From: Variovorax sp. OK212
Lineage (GTDB): Bacteria; Pseudomonadota; Gammaproteobacteria; Burkholderiales; Burkholderiaceae_C
Direction: 5' to 3'
Length of the DNA: 64,000 nt
Assembly: GCF_900112425.1 (NCBI RefSeq)
Contig: NZ_FOLP01000021.1
Span: 1 to 64,000 of the forward strand
Below are positions 8,394-16,511 of the stretch, piece after piece. The stretch's first letter is position 1, and the number at the start of each line of letters is the position of its first letter. Position numbers and translations under genes: made by a program. The notes beneath the pieces are model-generated. The model saw nothing but the letters and a program-made list of their open reading frames with translations, did not search any database and was not told the origin of the DNA.

Positions 8394-8774
8394 ATGAAGT
8401 TATTGCCTCTCGTCCTGGTGGCCGCCGCCGCACTCACCTCCAACTGGGCCGCCGCGCAGCCCGGCCCCAGCGCCAGCTGCGCCGCCAAGCGCGACGCCAT
8501 CGGGCGCGACATCGACGCGGCCAAGGCCGGCGGCCAGACCCAGCGCGTGCGCGGCCTGGAGCGGGCGCTGGCCGAAGTGCGCCGCAACTGCAGCGACGCC
8601 AGGCTGGCCGCCGAGCACCGCCAGCGCGTGCGCAGCCAGGAGCGCAAGGTGGCCGACCGCGAGCGCGAACTGCGCGACGCCCGGCGCAAGGGCGATGCCG
8701 ACAAGGTCGCGCGGCGCGAGGACAAGCTGCGCGAAGCGCAGGCCGAGCTGCAGCGCGTCAAGGACCTGCCGTAA
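8394..8774 (+). CDS. DUF1090-type small exported coiled-coil protein
   Basis: 126 residues. The signal peptide ends around WAAAQ (residue 24). After a single pair of cysteines the protein is a highly charged helix with heptad-like Arg/Glu/Asp/Lys repeats, as in the periplasmic DUF1090 family (YqjC-like). AAAGGAG at 8382-8388 sets the ATG at 8394; an in-frame ATG further upstream lacks a ribosome-binding site. Function in the family is unknown. It stands alone, divergent from the BKACE operon and upstream of a Crp-family gene on the same strand. Confidence 0.8.
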   Translation: MKLLPLVLVAAAALTSNWAAAQPGPSASCAAKRDAIGRDIDAAKAGGQTQRVRGLERALAEVRRNCSDARLAAEHRQRVRSQERKVADRERELRDARRKGDADKVARREDKLREAQAELQRVKDLP

Positions 8775-8805
8775 TTCCTCCCTTGCCACGCGCGCCCGCC
8801 AGTTC

Positions 8806-9516
8806 ATGCCCACGACCAAGCCACCCCTTCAACACGCCTCGCTGACCGTTGCGCAGTTGCTGCAGGGCTCGGCCTGGTTCCCGCTGCTCGACGTGGCGGC
8901 GGGCGAGCGCGTGCTCGACGAGATGCGCGAGGTCGAGGTGCCCGCCGGCGCCGCGCTGTGCCGGCGCGGCGACACGCCCGCGCACTGGTACGGCACGCTG
9001 GAGGGCTTGCTGAAATGGTCAATCACCTCCAGCGACGGGCGCGCGGTGACGCTGGGCGGGCTGTCGGTGGGCAGCTGGTTCGGCGAGGGCACGCTGCTGC
9101 GCGCGCTGCCGCGCTCGGCGGACATCATCGCGCTGCGCACGAGCCGCGTGGCGCAGCTGCCGCTGGAGACCTTCGAGTGGCTGCACCGCACGCAGCGCGG
9201 CTTCGACCACTTCCTGCTGCAGCAGATCAACGAGCGGCTGCACTGGTTCATGGGCAGCTACGCGGCGCACCGGCTGCTCGATGCCGACAGCCAGGTGGCG
9301 CGTGCGCTGGCGGGGCTGTTCCACCCGTGGCTGCATCCGGGCAGCGAGCCGCACCTGCAGACCTCGCAGGAGGAGATTGCGAACCTGTCGGGCGTGTCGC
9401 GCCAGCGGTGCAACGCGGCGCTGAACCGGTTGAAGGAGGCGGGGTTCCTGCGCATCGAGTACGGGGGGATCACCGTGATCGACCTGGAGGGGCTGCGCAG
9501 GTTCATCAGCGAGTGA
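8806..9516 (+). CDS. Crp/Fnr family transcriptional regulator
   Basis: 236 residues. Residues about 25-140 form a cyclic-nucleotide-binding-like beta roll, with a VGSWFGEGTLL segment in the ligand-pocket position. The C-terminal winged helix (TSQEEIANLSGVSRQRCNAALNRL) recognises DNA. The Fnr-type N-terminal cysteine cluster is absent, so iron-sulfur oxygen sensing is unlikely. The pocket lacks the full Crp RS/T signature, so cAMP binding is uncertain. The start at 8806 has no strong Shine-Dalgarno, and the target genes are not evident. Confidence 0.85.
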   Translation: MPTTKPPLQHASLTVAQLLQGSAWFPLLDVAAGERVLDEMREVEVPAGAALCRRGDTPAHWYGTLEGLLKWSITSSDGRAVTLGGLSVGSWFGEGTLLRALPRSADIIALRTSRVAQLPLETFEWLHRTQRGFDHFLLQQINERLHWFMGSYAAHRLLDADSQVARALAGLFHPWLHPGSEPHLQTSQEEIANLSGVSRQRCNAALNRLKEAGFLRIEYGGITVIDLEGLRRFISE

Positions 9517-9556
9517 CTTGCGCCCTTCGGTCCGAGTCAGCGCGGCGACGCGGACT

Positions 9557-9673
9557 TGCTCCCTCTCCCCTTGGGGAGAGGGCGGGGGGTGAGGGCAGCG
9601 GCTTTCACTCCACCGCCGCGCCTCATCGAAGGCCCCCCTCACCCTGACCCTCTCCCGCAAGCGGGAGAGGGGA
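9557..9673. repeat. REP-like double-hairpin element, CCCTCTCCC type
   Basis: Two hairpins (9561-9582 and 9648-9671) both begin CCCTCTCCC and end GGGAGAGGG. They are joined by a segment whose ends can pair as GGGTGAGGG with CCCTCACCC. The element lies between the convergent ends of the Crp-family and flavin monooxygenase genes. It has the same architecture as three elements elsewhere in the window but a different core sequence. Confidence 0.8.
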
Positions 9674-9682
9674 CCACACGGG

Positions 9683-11485
9683 TCAGCGCGTGTGGTGCGA
9701 CACCGCCCGCTCATACACCGGCGTATCGATCCCTTCCATGCGCGCCTTCAATTGCAGCGCCAGGAACTGCGAGTAGTGCCGCGACTGGTGCAGGTTGCCG
9801 CCGTGGATCCACAGGTTGTCGACCTGCGTGGGCTTCCACATGTTGCGCAGCTCGCCTTCCCACGGCCCCGGGTCCTTCGGCGTGTCGGAGCCCAGGCCCC
9901 AGCACTTGCCGACCTTGTCGGCGATCTCGGGCGAGATCAGGTCGGCGAGCCAGCCGTTCATCGAGCCGTAGCCCGTGGCGTACACCAGCAGGTCGGCCGG
10001 CAGCTCGGTGCCGTCGGTCAGCGTCACCGAGCGTTCGTTCACCCGCTCGATGTTCACGCCGCTCTTCAGGTGGATGCTGCCGTTGGCCACCAGCTCGGAG
10101 GCGCCCACGTCGATGTAGTAGCCCGAGCCGCGCCGCAGGTACTTCATGAAAAGCCCCGAGCCGTCCACCCCGAAGTCCAGCAGGAAGCCCGCCTTCTCCA
10201 GCCGCGCGTACAGGTCGGCGTCGCGCTTCTTCATCTCGTCGTACACCGGGATGTGGAAGGTGTGCATCACCTTGTAGGGCACCGACGCGAAGATCAGGTC
10301 GGCCTTGTGGTGGTCGATGCCGCCCTTCACCGCCTGCTCGGAGTAGAGCCCGCCCAGCGCCAGCTCCATCAGCGACTGCGAGGGCGCGATGTGGGTGGAC
10401 GAGCGCTGCACCATGGTCACGTCCGCGCCGTGCTCCCACAGCGCCGCGCAGATGTCGTGCGCCGAGTTGTTCGAGCCCAGCACCACGCACTTCTTGCCTG
10501 CGTAGGCCTCGGGCCCGGGGTGCTGGCTGGAGTGGTGCTGGTCGCCCTTGAAGTTCTCCGCGCCCGCCACCTTCGGCACGTTCGGATAGCCCGACACGCC
10601 CAGCGCGAACACCAGCTGCCTCGGCCGCAGCACCACCGTCTGGCCTTCACGCTCGACCGTCACTTCCCAGCGCTGCGTGGCCTCGTCGAAGCGCGCGTTC
10701 TTCGCGTTCGTGGAACTCCAGTAGTTGAGCTCCATGATCTTCGTGTACATCTCCAGCCAGTCGCCGATCTTGTCCTTGGGTGCGAACACCGGCCAGTCGT
10801 CGGGGAAGGGCATGTAGGGCAGGTGGTCGTACCAGACCGGGTCGTGCAGGCACAGCGACTTGTAGCGCTTGCGCCAGGAATCGCCGGCCTTCGCATTGCG
10901 CTCCACGATGATGGTCGGCACGCCCAGCCGCCGCAGCCGCGCGCCCAGCGCAATGCCGCCCTGGCCGCCGCCGATGACCACCACCTCGGGCTGCTCTGTG
11001 TAGCCCAGCGCGGCTTGCTCGTCGAGGCGCTTCTCGAGCCAGTTCTTGCGGCCCTTGTGCACGCCGTGCTCCGCGCCCTTGGCGCGGTTGTCACCGGTCT
11101 TTTCCTCGAAGCCCTTCAGCTCGGTCATGGTGGTGAGCAGCGTCCAGGCCTTGCCATTGCGAAGGCGCAGGTGCCCGCGCCCGCGCGCCACGCGCGTCTC
11201 GAACGTGAACCACGCATCGACCACGCCGTCGGCCTCGGTCGCATCGCCTTCCACCGCGAAGGCCGTGGGCTGCGTGTCGGCCAGCCGCGCCTTCAGCATC
11301 GCGCGGATGGCCTCGGGGCCTTCCTGCGTGCGGATGTTCCAGGTGAACGCGACAAGGTCGCGCCAGAAGCCGTCGGGCTCGAACAGCGAGACGGCCGCGT
11401 CGATGTCGCTGCGCGCCAGCGCGGCGGCAAAGTCGGCGAGCCATTGGGCGGCGGCCCGGGTCGGGCCGGTGGTCGGGTCTGTCAT
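9683..11485 (-). CDS. FAD-dependent flavin monooxygenase-like oxidoreductase with N-terminal SnoaL/NTF2-like domain
   Basis: 600 residues. Residues about 10-125 resemble a SnoaL/NTF2-like small alpha+beta barrel. The FAD dinucleotide motif VVIGGGQGGIALG is at about 169-181 and a second dinucleotide motif, VVLGSNNSAHD, at about 334-344 for NAD(P)H. Late segments DLLVYATGYGSMNG and the long C-terminus fit the flavin-containing monooxygenase/Baeyer-Villiger group. It probably oxygenates an organic substrate using NADPH and O2. Upstream lie a sigma-54-type promoter and TGTCGCA boxes, and a sigma-54 activator is encoded nearby. Substrate unknown. Confidence 0.87.
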   Translation of the reverse strand: MTDPTTGPTRAAAQWLADFAAALARSDIDAAVSLFEPDGFWRDLVAFTWNIRTQEGPEAIRAMLKARLADTQPTAFAVEGDATEADGVVDAWFTFETRVARGRGHLRLRNGKAWTLLTTMTELKGFEEKTGDNRAKGAEHGVHKGRKNWLEKRLDEQAALGYTEQPEVVVIGGGQGGIALGARLRRLGVPTIIVERNAKAGDSWRKRYKSLCLHDPVWYDHLPYMPFPDDWPVFAPKDKIGDWLEMYTKIMELNYWSSTNAKNARFDEATQRWEVTVEREGQTVVLRPRQLVFALGVSGYPNVPKVAGAENFKGDQHHSSQHPGPEAYAGKKCVVLGSNNSAHDICAALWEHGADVTMVQRSSTHIAPSQSLMELALGGLYSEQAVKGGIDHHKADLIFASVPYKVMHTFHIPVYDEMKKRDADLYARLEKAGFLLDFGVDGSGLFMKYLRRGSGYYIDVGASELVANGSIHLKSGVNIERVNERSVTLTDGTELPADLLVYATGYGSMNGWLADLISPEIADKVGKCWGLGSDTPKDPGPWEGELRNMWKPTQVDNLWIHGGNLHQSRHYSQFLALQLKARMEGIDTPVYERAVSHHTR

Positions 11486-11540
11486 TGAATGTCTCCGTAG
11501 CGTCGTTGATGAATGCGCGGCGAGGCGCGGCGTTCATTGC

Positions 11541-11555
11541 GCAGCTTTCGTGCCG
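11541..11555 (-). promoter_or_regulatory. Sigma-54 (RpoN) type promoter for the flavin monooxygenase
   Basis: The minus strand reads CGGCACG-AAAG-CTGC. This has the obligatory GG-N10-GC spacing and differs from TGGCACG-N4-TTGC at two bases. It lies 56 bp upstream of the start codon at 11485, giving a leader of roughly 45 nt. Support comes from the adjacent sigma-54 activator gene and the repeated boxes 41-113 bp further upstream. Confidence 0.65.
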
Positions 11556-11595
11556 TGGAGGGCGGCACGGGAAATCAATGACTTGGGCGGGGTTT

Positions 11596-11654
11596 TGTCG
11601 CAGCTTCCGGGGTTGTCGCATGTCGCATGCGACGGCGCCGAGACAACTGTCGCA
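11596..11654. promoter_or_regulatory. Cluster of four TGTCGCA boxes, probable enhancer (UAS) of the sigma-54 activator
   Basis: TGTCGCA occurs at 11596-11602, 11614-11620, 11621-11627 and 11648-11654. The third box forms the 12-bp palindrome GTCGCATGCGAC (11622-11633). The cluster is upstream of the sigma-54-type promoter at a distance suited to an enhancer. The same heptamer occurs twice in the upstream region of the activator gene itself. Confidence 0.62.
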
Positions 11655-11659
11655 GCGCG

Positions 11660-12061
11660 CTAGTCGCCGACCAGCGTCTGCCCCTCGCGCCAGAAGCCGT
11701 GCAGCCTCTTCCACCACCTTGCGCTCTCGGGCAGCAGGAACCGCTCGAACTGTTCTGGCAACGTGTCCTTGCGGTGCATGTTTGTGTTCTGCATGTCTTC
11801 GAGCAGGCCGACCGTGGCGGCTTCCTGTACGTACGAATCGCCTTCGATGTGCAGCCTTTCCACGACGGCGAACACGCGGCGAAGGGCGGCTTCGTCGCCC
11901 GGGGCGAGCAGGTCGCAGAGGTGCCGCGCGAAGCTGCCGAGCACGATGTAGTACGAAGGCTGCGAGTCGTCCGCGCAGTCGGCCTCGAACTCTTTCCAAC
12001 TGCCTGCGAAGCCGGGGCTGGCTTCGACCAGCAGCGGGAGCATTTGTGATGCGTCGATCAT
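11660..12061 (-). CDS. Small uncharacterised protein
   Basis: 133 residues, no signal peptide or membrane segment. It is acidic, with a helical look and aromatic residues near the C-terminus (RWWKRLHGFWREG). I do not recognise a named function; it resembles small proteins that accompany polymorphic toxins, but weakly. It lies 31 bp downstream of the sigma-54 activator stop (12093) on the same strand and could be co-transcribed. Its GC content (about 60% on one line counted by eye) is lower than that of the neighbouring metabolic genes, which suggests separate ancestry. Confidence 0.7.
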   Translation of the reverse strand: MIDASQMLPLLVEASPGFAGSWKEFEADCADDSQPSYYIVLGSFARHLCDLLAPGDEAALRRVFAVVERLHIEGDSYVQEAATVGLLEDMQNTNMHRKDTLPEQFERFLLPESARWWKRLHGFWREGQTLVGD

Positions 12062-12092
12062 CGGAGTGTTGTCTGCATTTCTTTCGGGGCGC

Positions 12093-14033
12093 TCATGATG
12101 ACATCCGCCGCGGCGGCGCGATGCCGTGGCGCTTCATGTGGCGGTACACCGTGGCACGGCTCACGCCGAGTTCGTCGGCCGCGCGCGCCACGTGCCAGCG
12201 GTGGCGCTTGAGCAGGTCGATCAGGCCGGCGGCACTGGTGTCGTCGCCAACGTCGAACGGCACATCGGAAACGCGGGTCGAAGCAATGTGGCTTGCCCGC
12301 ACCGGCAACTGAAGATCTTCCGCCCCCACCGCGCCATCGGTGCACAACGCCAGCGCCAGCCGCAGCACATTGCGCAGCTCCCGCAGGTTGCCCGGCCAGT
12401 CGTGCGCCAGCAGTTGCTGCATCGCCTCGGCCGACAGCCGCGCCGCCGACCCCATTGCCGCGGCTTCCTCGTTGAACATGCCTTCGATCAGGTAGCGCCT
12501 GTCGCTGCGCGCGCGCAATGGCGGCAGCTTCAGCACCGCGCCGCACAGCCGGTAGTACAGGTCTTCGCGAAAGTGCCCGGCTGCCACCAGCTCCGGCAGG
12601 TGCCGGTGCGTGGCCGCCACCACCGCGATGTCGACCCGCTGCGGCGACTCCGCCCCCAGCGGCAGCACCTCGCCTTCGGACAGCACGCGCAGCAGCCGCG
12701 TCTGCAGCGCCATCGGCATGTCTCCGATCTCGTCGAGGAACAGCGTGCCGCGGTCGGCCTGCGCGATCAGGCCCTTCATGCCCTTGGCGCGCCCGCCCGT
12801 GAAGCTGCCGGGCGTGTAGCCGAACAGCTCGCTCTCGATCAGCGAATCGGGAATGGCCGCGCAGTTCACCGCCACGAAGGGCATCGCGGCGCGGCTGCTG
12901 GCGCCGTGCAGCGCGCGCGCCAGCACTTCCTTGCCACTGCCGGTCTCGCCCTCGACCAGCACGTGGATGCCGCGGTCGACCAGGCGGCGCGCCTGCGCGA
13001 GCAGCTTCTGCATGGCCGGGTCGTCGCCGGCGATGCGCTCCAGCGGCGGCAGGCGGTCGGAAGGGCGTGCGCTTGCGGGCGCCGGTGAGGGTGCCGAAGC
13101 ACGCCGCACGCGCGGCGCCAGCAGCGACGCGTGGTACTCGCCGCCACCGGGCAGCAGCACCGTGTGCGCAAAAGGCATCGCCGCCGCGCCGCCGCTGCCG
13201 ATGCGCCAGACCGCATCCATCGGCATGTGCAGCAGCTCCGACACCGCGCCGCTCAGCGCCCGTCCGGCAAAGGCCAGCCTTGCGCCGCCGTTGGAACCCA
13301 CCAGCGTGCCGCCGTCGTCGAAGGCCAGCATCACCTCGCCCGCCACGTCGACCAGGCCGTAGGCACTGCCCAGCCGCAGGATCCAGTGGCCGCGGAAGTT
13401 GCGCAGGAAATCGGCGTCCTCGATCATCCGCGCGTACATCGACACAAGGTGCCGCACGAGGTGCTGGCTCTCCTTGGCCTCGGGCGAGCGCAGCGCAGAC
13501 ACGTCGAGGATGGCCGTGAGCCTGCCGCTGTGGTCGAACAGCGGCGCGGTGGTGCAGGTCAGCGCGATGTGCGTGGCGTCGAAATGCTCGGTCTGGTGGC
13601 AGGTCATGGGCTGGCGCTCGACCAGGCAGGTGCCCACGCCGCAGGTGCCGGCATGCGCTTCGTTCCAGTCGGCGCCCAGGTACAGGCCCGCCTTGCGCAA
13701 CTGGTCGTCCCATGCGGGGTTGCCGATGTAGTCGACCGTGATGCCCTCGGCATCGGTCAGCAGCACCATGTAGCCCAGGTCGGCCACGCGGCGGTAGATG
13801 TCTTCCATGCCCGCGCGCGCCGCGAGCAGGAAGTGCTCGAGCTGCTGCTGGTGCGCGCGCACCTCCTGCGCGGGCAGGATGCGCGCGGGGCTCGGCTTCG
13901 ACGGGTCGAGCCCGTGGTCGCGCACGCAGCGCGCCCACGACTTGTGGACCAGGCTCTGCGCCGGATCGGCCAGCGCCGCGCCGGTGGCGATCGAATAGAC
14001 GTTGTCGATGTGACGCGATTGCAGGGAAGTCAT
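12093..14033 (-). CDS. Sigma-54-dependent activator, AcoR-like (GAF, AAA+, Fis-type HTH)
   Basis: 646 residues. A sensory N-terminus with GAF-like segments covers about 60-320. The AAA+ domain has Walker A GETGSGKE (362-369), the sigma-54-contact loop as GSFTGG (409-414) in place of GAFTGA, and Walker B LFLDEIGDM. The C-terminal Fis-type helix-turn-helix (about 605-640) reads DELGVSRATVYRHM. The ATG at 14033 is preferred over an upstream one that would translate the tandem repeat. TGTCGCA boxes shared with the flavin monooxygenase promoter imply control of that gene and autoregulation. Confidence 0.9.
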   Translation of the reverse strand: MTSLQSRHIDNVYSIATGAALADPAQSLVHKSWARCVRDHGLDPSKPSPARILPAQEVRAHQQQLEHFLLAARAGMEDIYRRVADLGYMVLLTDAEGITVDYIGNPAWDDQLRKAGLYLGADWNEAHAGTCGVGTCLVERQPMTCHQTEHFDATHIALTCTTAPLFDHSGRLTAILDVSALRSPEAKESQHLVRHLVSMYARMIEDADFLRNFRGHWILRLGSAYGLVDVAGEVMLAFDDGGTLVGSNGGARLAFAGRALSGAVSELLHMPMDAVWRIGSGGAAAMPFAHTVLLPGGGEYHASLLAPRVRRASAPSPAPASARPSDRLPPLERIAGDDPAMQKLLAQARRLVDRGIHVLVEGETGSGKEVLARALHGASSRAAMPFVAVNCAAIPDSLIESELFGYTPGSFTGGRAKGMKGLIAQADRGTLFLDEIGDMPMALQTRLLRVLSEGEVLPLGAESPQRVDIAVVAATHRHLPELVAAGHFREDLYYRLCGAVLKLPPLRARSDRRYLIEGMFNEEAAAMGSAARLSAEAMQQLLAHDWPGNLRELRNVLRLALALCTDGAVGAEDLQLPVRASHIASTRVSDVPFDVGDDTSAAGLIDLLKRHRWHVARAADELGVSRATVYRHMKRHGIAPPRRMSS

Positions 14034-14048
14034 GCGCAACCTCGCGGA

Positions 14049-14080
14049 GTGACAGAGTGACAGAGTGACAGAGTGACAGA
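14049..14080. repeat. Four perfect tandem copies of GTGACAGA
   Basis: The eight-base unit is repeated four times, then decays to GTGATGG. It lies between the start codon of the sigma-54 activator (14033, minus strand) and the TGTCGCA boxes at 14110-14124. A change of one copy would alter spacing in that leader by 8 bp. Confidence 0.9.
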
Positions 14081-14109
14081 GTGATGGTGGGGCGCGGCCA
14101 TCATTCGGC

Positions 14110-14124
14110 TGTCGCACTGTCGCA
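14110..14124. promoter_or_regulatory. Two TGTCGCA boxes upstream of the sigma-54 activator gene
   Basis: Direct copies at 14110-14116 and 14118-14124 with an 8-bp period. They are identical to the boxes upstream of the flavin monooxygenase, so they are candidate autoregulatory sites of the activator encoded at 12093-14033. They lie 77-91 bp upstream of its start codon. Confidence 0.55.
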
Positions 14125-14205
14125 GGACAGAGGTGAAACCCGGTGGTCAAGGCCTTCGGTTACGCTTCCTGACGAATACTTTTCCAGCTACGAAGGGGGT
14201 TGCGC

Positions 14206-14619
14206 ATGTCAGAGATCCTGCTCGAGGGCTACACCGTCGACGAAGTTCTTCAACTGCCGAATGAAGAGTTCCAGGCCCTCGTCCTGAGAGACGAGCCGCT
14301 GGTGTTCAAGGCGGGCAGTGCCGACATGCTCGGCCGGTTCAAGGTCGATGGCGATGCGCTGGTCATGGAGCTTGCCCACATCGACGGCGGCGGCGAAGGC
14401 GCATTGCCGAGCGTGGCGTCGCTGGCCAGCCGCTATGCCAGGCGCCAAGGCCTGGCCTTCGTCGAATGGCGAGTTCATGCGGTGCATTGCGCCAACCCGA
14501 ATCTCAAGCTCCGGCGTGTCCTGGAACGACGCGGCTTCGTCGTGCGCAACGTTCCGGGAACGGGGGAGTGCTATTGGTTGCGAGCGCCGGCTGATGCGGC
14601 GTCGCAAGCGACGCATTGA
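14206..14619 (+). CDS. Small GNAT-like protein, function unknown
   Basis: 137 residues. The C-terminal half (NPNLKLRRVLERRGF followed by a beta-rich tail) resembles the last helix and strand of GNAT acetyltransferases. A clear acetyl-CoA-binding R/Q-x-x-G-x-G/A loop is not visible, so activity is doubtful. AAGGGGG at 14193-14199 supports the ATG at 14206; a TTG at 14200 in the same frame is too close. GC is near 57% on one line counted by eye, well below the neighbours. It is followed 13 bp later by another orphan gene, a likely two-gene unit. Confidence 0.72.
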   Translation: MSEILLEGYTVDEVLQLPNEEFQALVLRDEPLVFKAGSADMLGRFKVDGDALVMELAHIDGGGEGALPSVASLASRYARRQGLAFVEWRVHAVHCANPNLKLRRVLERRGFVVRNVPGTGECYWLRAPADAASQATH

Positions 14620-14632
14620 ACCGGCGGTCCCT

Positions 14633-15028
14633 ATGGCATCGCCGGAATCCATTCACCGACTCCTCACCGTGGCCGCGAGGTTGCTCGACAGTGCCGCCTC
14701 CGAGATGCGGGACGCCCAGCTCGAACCCGTTCGCGAGAACATCCATCAGGTCGGCGAGATCCTTGCCGCGATTTTCGAGATCGAACAAAAGATCCACATG
14801 CTTCGACCGGAGCTGAAACCGGCCTACCTGAGCGAGCCTTCACCGTATCCGGAGTCCAACAAGCGGCTCACCCGCTTCATGTTCGAGGCGTGCCAGCTCG
14901 AAGATGTTGGCGAGCTCGCGCAAGCCGTCGAGAAGTACGAGGCGTACCTGCTGCTCGAAGACTCTGCACATCACCGCGAGATCGCCGAAGGCGAAATTCG
15001 AAGGCTCTTGAAAAGAGACGACGACTGA
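14633..15028 (+). CDS. Small uncharacterised helical protein
   Basis: 131 residues, predicted almost entirely helical, acidic, without signal peptide. It contains LARPELKPAYL-like and EKYEAYLLLEDSAHH segments reminiscent of a helical repeat. I do not recognise a family. It starts 13 bp after the GNAT-like gene, so the two are probably co-transcribed. It ends 26 bp from the convergent ABC ATPase gene. Lower GC than the surrounding operons and absence of metabolic relatives suggest horizontal origin. An immunity-type role is only a guess. Confidence 0.7.
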   Translation: MASPESIHRLLTVAARLLDSAASEMRDAQLEPVRENIHQVGEILAAIFEIEQKIHMLRPELKPAYLSEPSPYPESNKRLTRFMFEACQLEDVGELAQAVEKYEAYLLLEDSAHHREIAEGEIRRLLKRDDD

Positions 15029-15054
15029 TCTTCCGTCGTGCCGGGCGTCGGCCC

Positions 15055-15756
15055 TCAAACGCCCAGCAGCTCCTCCAGCGCCTGCGGCTGCGCCAGCAGA
15101 TCCGCCGACGCCCCGTGCCGCACGATCTGCCCCTTCTCCATCACCACCGCCAGATCGGTGTGCGCCAGCACCTTGCGGTAGTCGCGGTCGACGATCAGCG
15201 TGGCGATGCCGGTGGCGCGGATTTCGCCGATCACGCGCCAGATCTCCGCCACGATCAGCGGCGCGAGGCCTTCGGTGGCTTCGTCCAAGATGAGCAGGCG
15301 CGGGTTGGTCATGAGCGCGCGGCCGATCGACAGCATCTGCTGCTCGCCGCCCGAAAGCTGCTGGCCGCCGTGCGACAGCCGCTCCGACAGGCGCGGGAAG
15401 GTGGCCATCACGCGGTCGAAGGTCCAGGCGCGGCGGCCGTCGATGCCGGCGCGTTCGCTCATCACGAGGTTCTCGCGCACCGACAGGTTCGGGAAGATGC
15501 CACGGCCCTCGGGCACGTAGCCGATGCCCAGGCGCGCCATCTTCTCGGGCGGCAGGCCGGTGACGGTGCGGCCGTCGACCTGCACTTCACCCGAAGCCGG
15601 GCGCACGTAGCCCATGACGGTGCGGATCAGCGTGGTCTTGCCCATGCCGTTGCGCCCGAGCAGGCCGACCGAGGTGGCCGCCGGAATGCCGGCGTGCACC
15701 CCGCGCAGGATGTGGCTGTTGCCGTAACAGGTGTTGAGGTCGCGAACGATCAGCAT
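15055..15756 (-). CDS. LivF-type ABC transporter ATPase
   Basis: 233 residues, the usual LivF length. Walker A GRNGMGKTT is at about 34-42, the signature is LSGGEQQML and Walker B is LLILDEATEGL. YVPEGRGIFPNLSV is a LivF hallmark. With the LivG-type ATPase it energises uptake through the two permeases encoded upstream. Its ATG overlaps the LivG stop (ATGA at 15753-15758 region), so translation is coupled. It is the last gene of the box minus-strand operon. Benzoate or a related aromatic acid is the expected substrate, from context only. Confidence 0.92.
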   Translation of the reverse strand: MLIVRDLNTCYGNSHILRGVHAGIPAATSVGLLGRNGMGKTTLIRTVMGYVRPASGEVQVDGRTVTGLPPEKMARLGIGYVPEGRGIFPNLSVRENLVMSERAGIDGRRAWTFDRVMATFPRLSERLSHGGQQLSGGEQQMLSIGRALMTNPRLLILDEATEGLAPLIVAEIWRVIGEIRATGIATLIVDRDYRKVLAHTDLAVVMEKGQIVRHGASADLLAQPQALEELLGV

Positions 15757-16505
15757 CAGTGTTGTTCCTCGCCCAGATAGGCCGTGCGCACTTCGGGGTT
15801 CTCGCGGATCTCCCGCGGGTTGCCCGTGGCGATCACGGTGCCGTTGACCATCACGGTGATTCGGTCGGCAATGCGGAACACGGCGTCCATGTCGTGCTCC
15901 ACCAGCAGGATGGCGTGCGTGGCCTTCAGCCGCGCGAGCAGGGTGAGCATGCGGTCGGTTTCCTCGGCACCCATGCCGGCGAGCGGCTCGTCGAGCAGCA
16001 GCACGCGCGGGTTGGTGGCCAGGCACATGGCCACTTCGAGCTGGCGTTGCGCGCCGTGGCTCATGGTGCCGGCAATGCGCCTGGCCTCGTGCGCGAGGCC
16101 GGCCGCTTCGAGCGCGGCGTCGGCCGACGCGGTGCTGGTGGCGCAGGCCTGCGACGACTGCCAGAACGCCCAGGGCCTGGGCGTGGCGGCCTGCGCGGCG
16201 AGGCGGCAGTTCTCGTGCACCGTGAACTCCGGGAAGATGGTCGTGCGCTGGTAGCTGCGGCCCACGCCGTCGCGCGCGCGCTTCGACTGCGCGCGGCCGG
16301 TGATGTCGACGCCGTCGAGCGCGATGCGGCCTTCGGAGGCCTCGATCTCGCCCGAGAGCATGTTGATGAGCGTCGACTTGCCGGCGCCGTTGGTGCCGAT
16401 GACGGCATGCACTTCGCCCACGTGCAGGTCGAGCGTGACGGCGTTGACGGCGGTGAGGCCGCCGAAGCGGCGCGTGAGCTTGTCGACGGAGAGGAGTGCG
16501 GTCAT
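15756..16505 (-). CDS. LivG-type ABC transporter ATPase
   Basis: 249 residues. Walker A GTNGAGKST is at about 37-45. Other family features are a Q-loop region near RSYQRTTIFPEFTV, signature MSHGAQRQL (a degenerate LSGGQ typical of LivG) and Walker B VLLLDEPLAGM. It pairs with the LivF-type subunit. It starts 139 bp after the LivM stop, and the gap holds a REP-like palindromic element, so unlike its neighbours it is not directly coupled to the preceding gene. Confidence 0.92.
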   Translation of the reverse strand: MTALLSVDKLTRRFGGLTAVNAVTLDLHVGEVHAVIGTNGAGKSTLINMLSGEIEASEGRIALDGVDITGRAQSKRARDGVGRSYQRTTIFPEFTVHENCRLAAQAATPRPWAFWQSSQACATSTASADAALEAAGLAHEARRIAGTMSHGAQRQLEVAMCLATNPRVLLLDEPLAGMGAEETDRMLTLLARLKATHAILLVEHDMDAVFRIADRITVMVNGTVIATGNPREIRENPEVRTAYLGEEQH

Positions 16506-16511
16506 GGTGTG

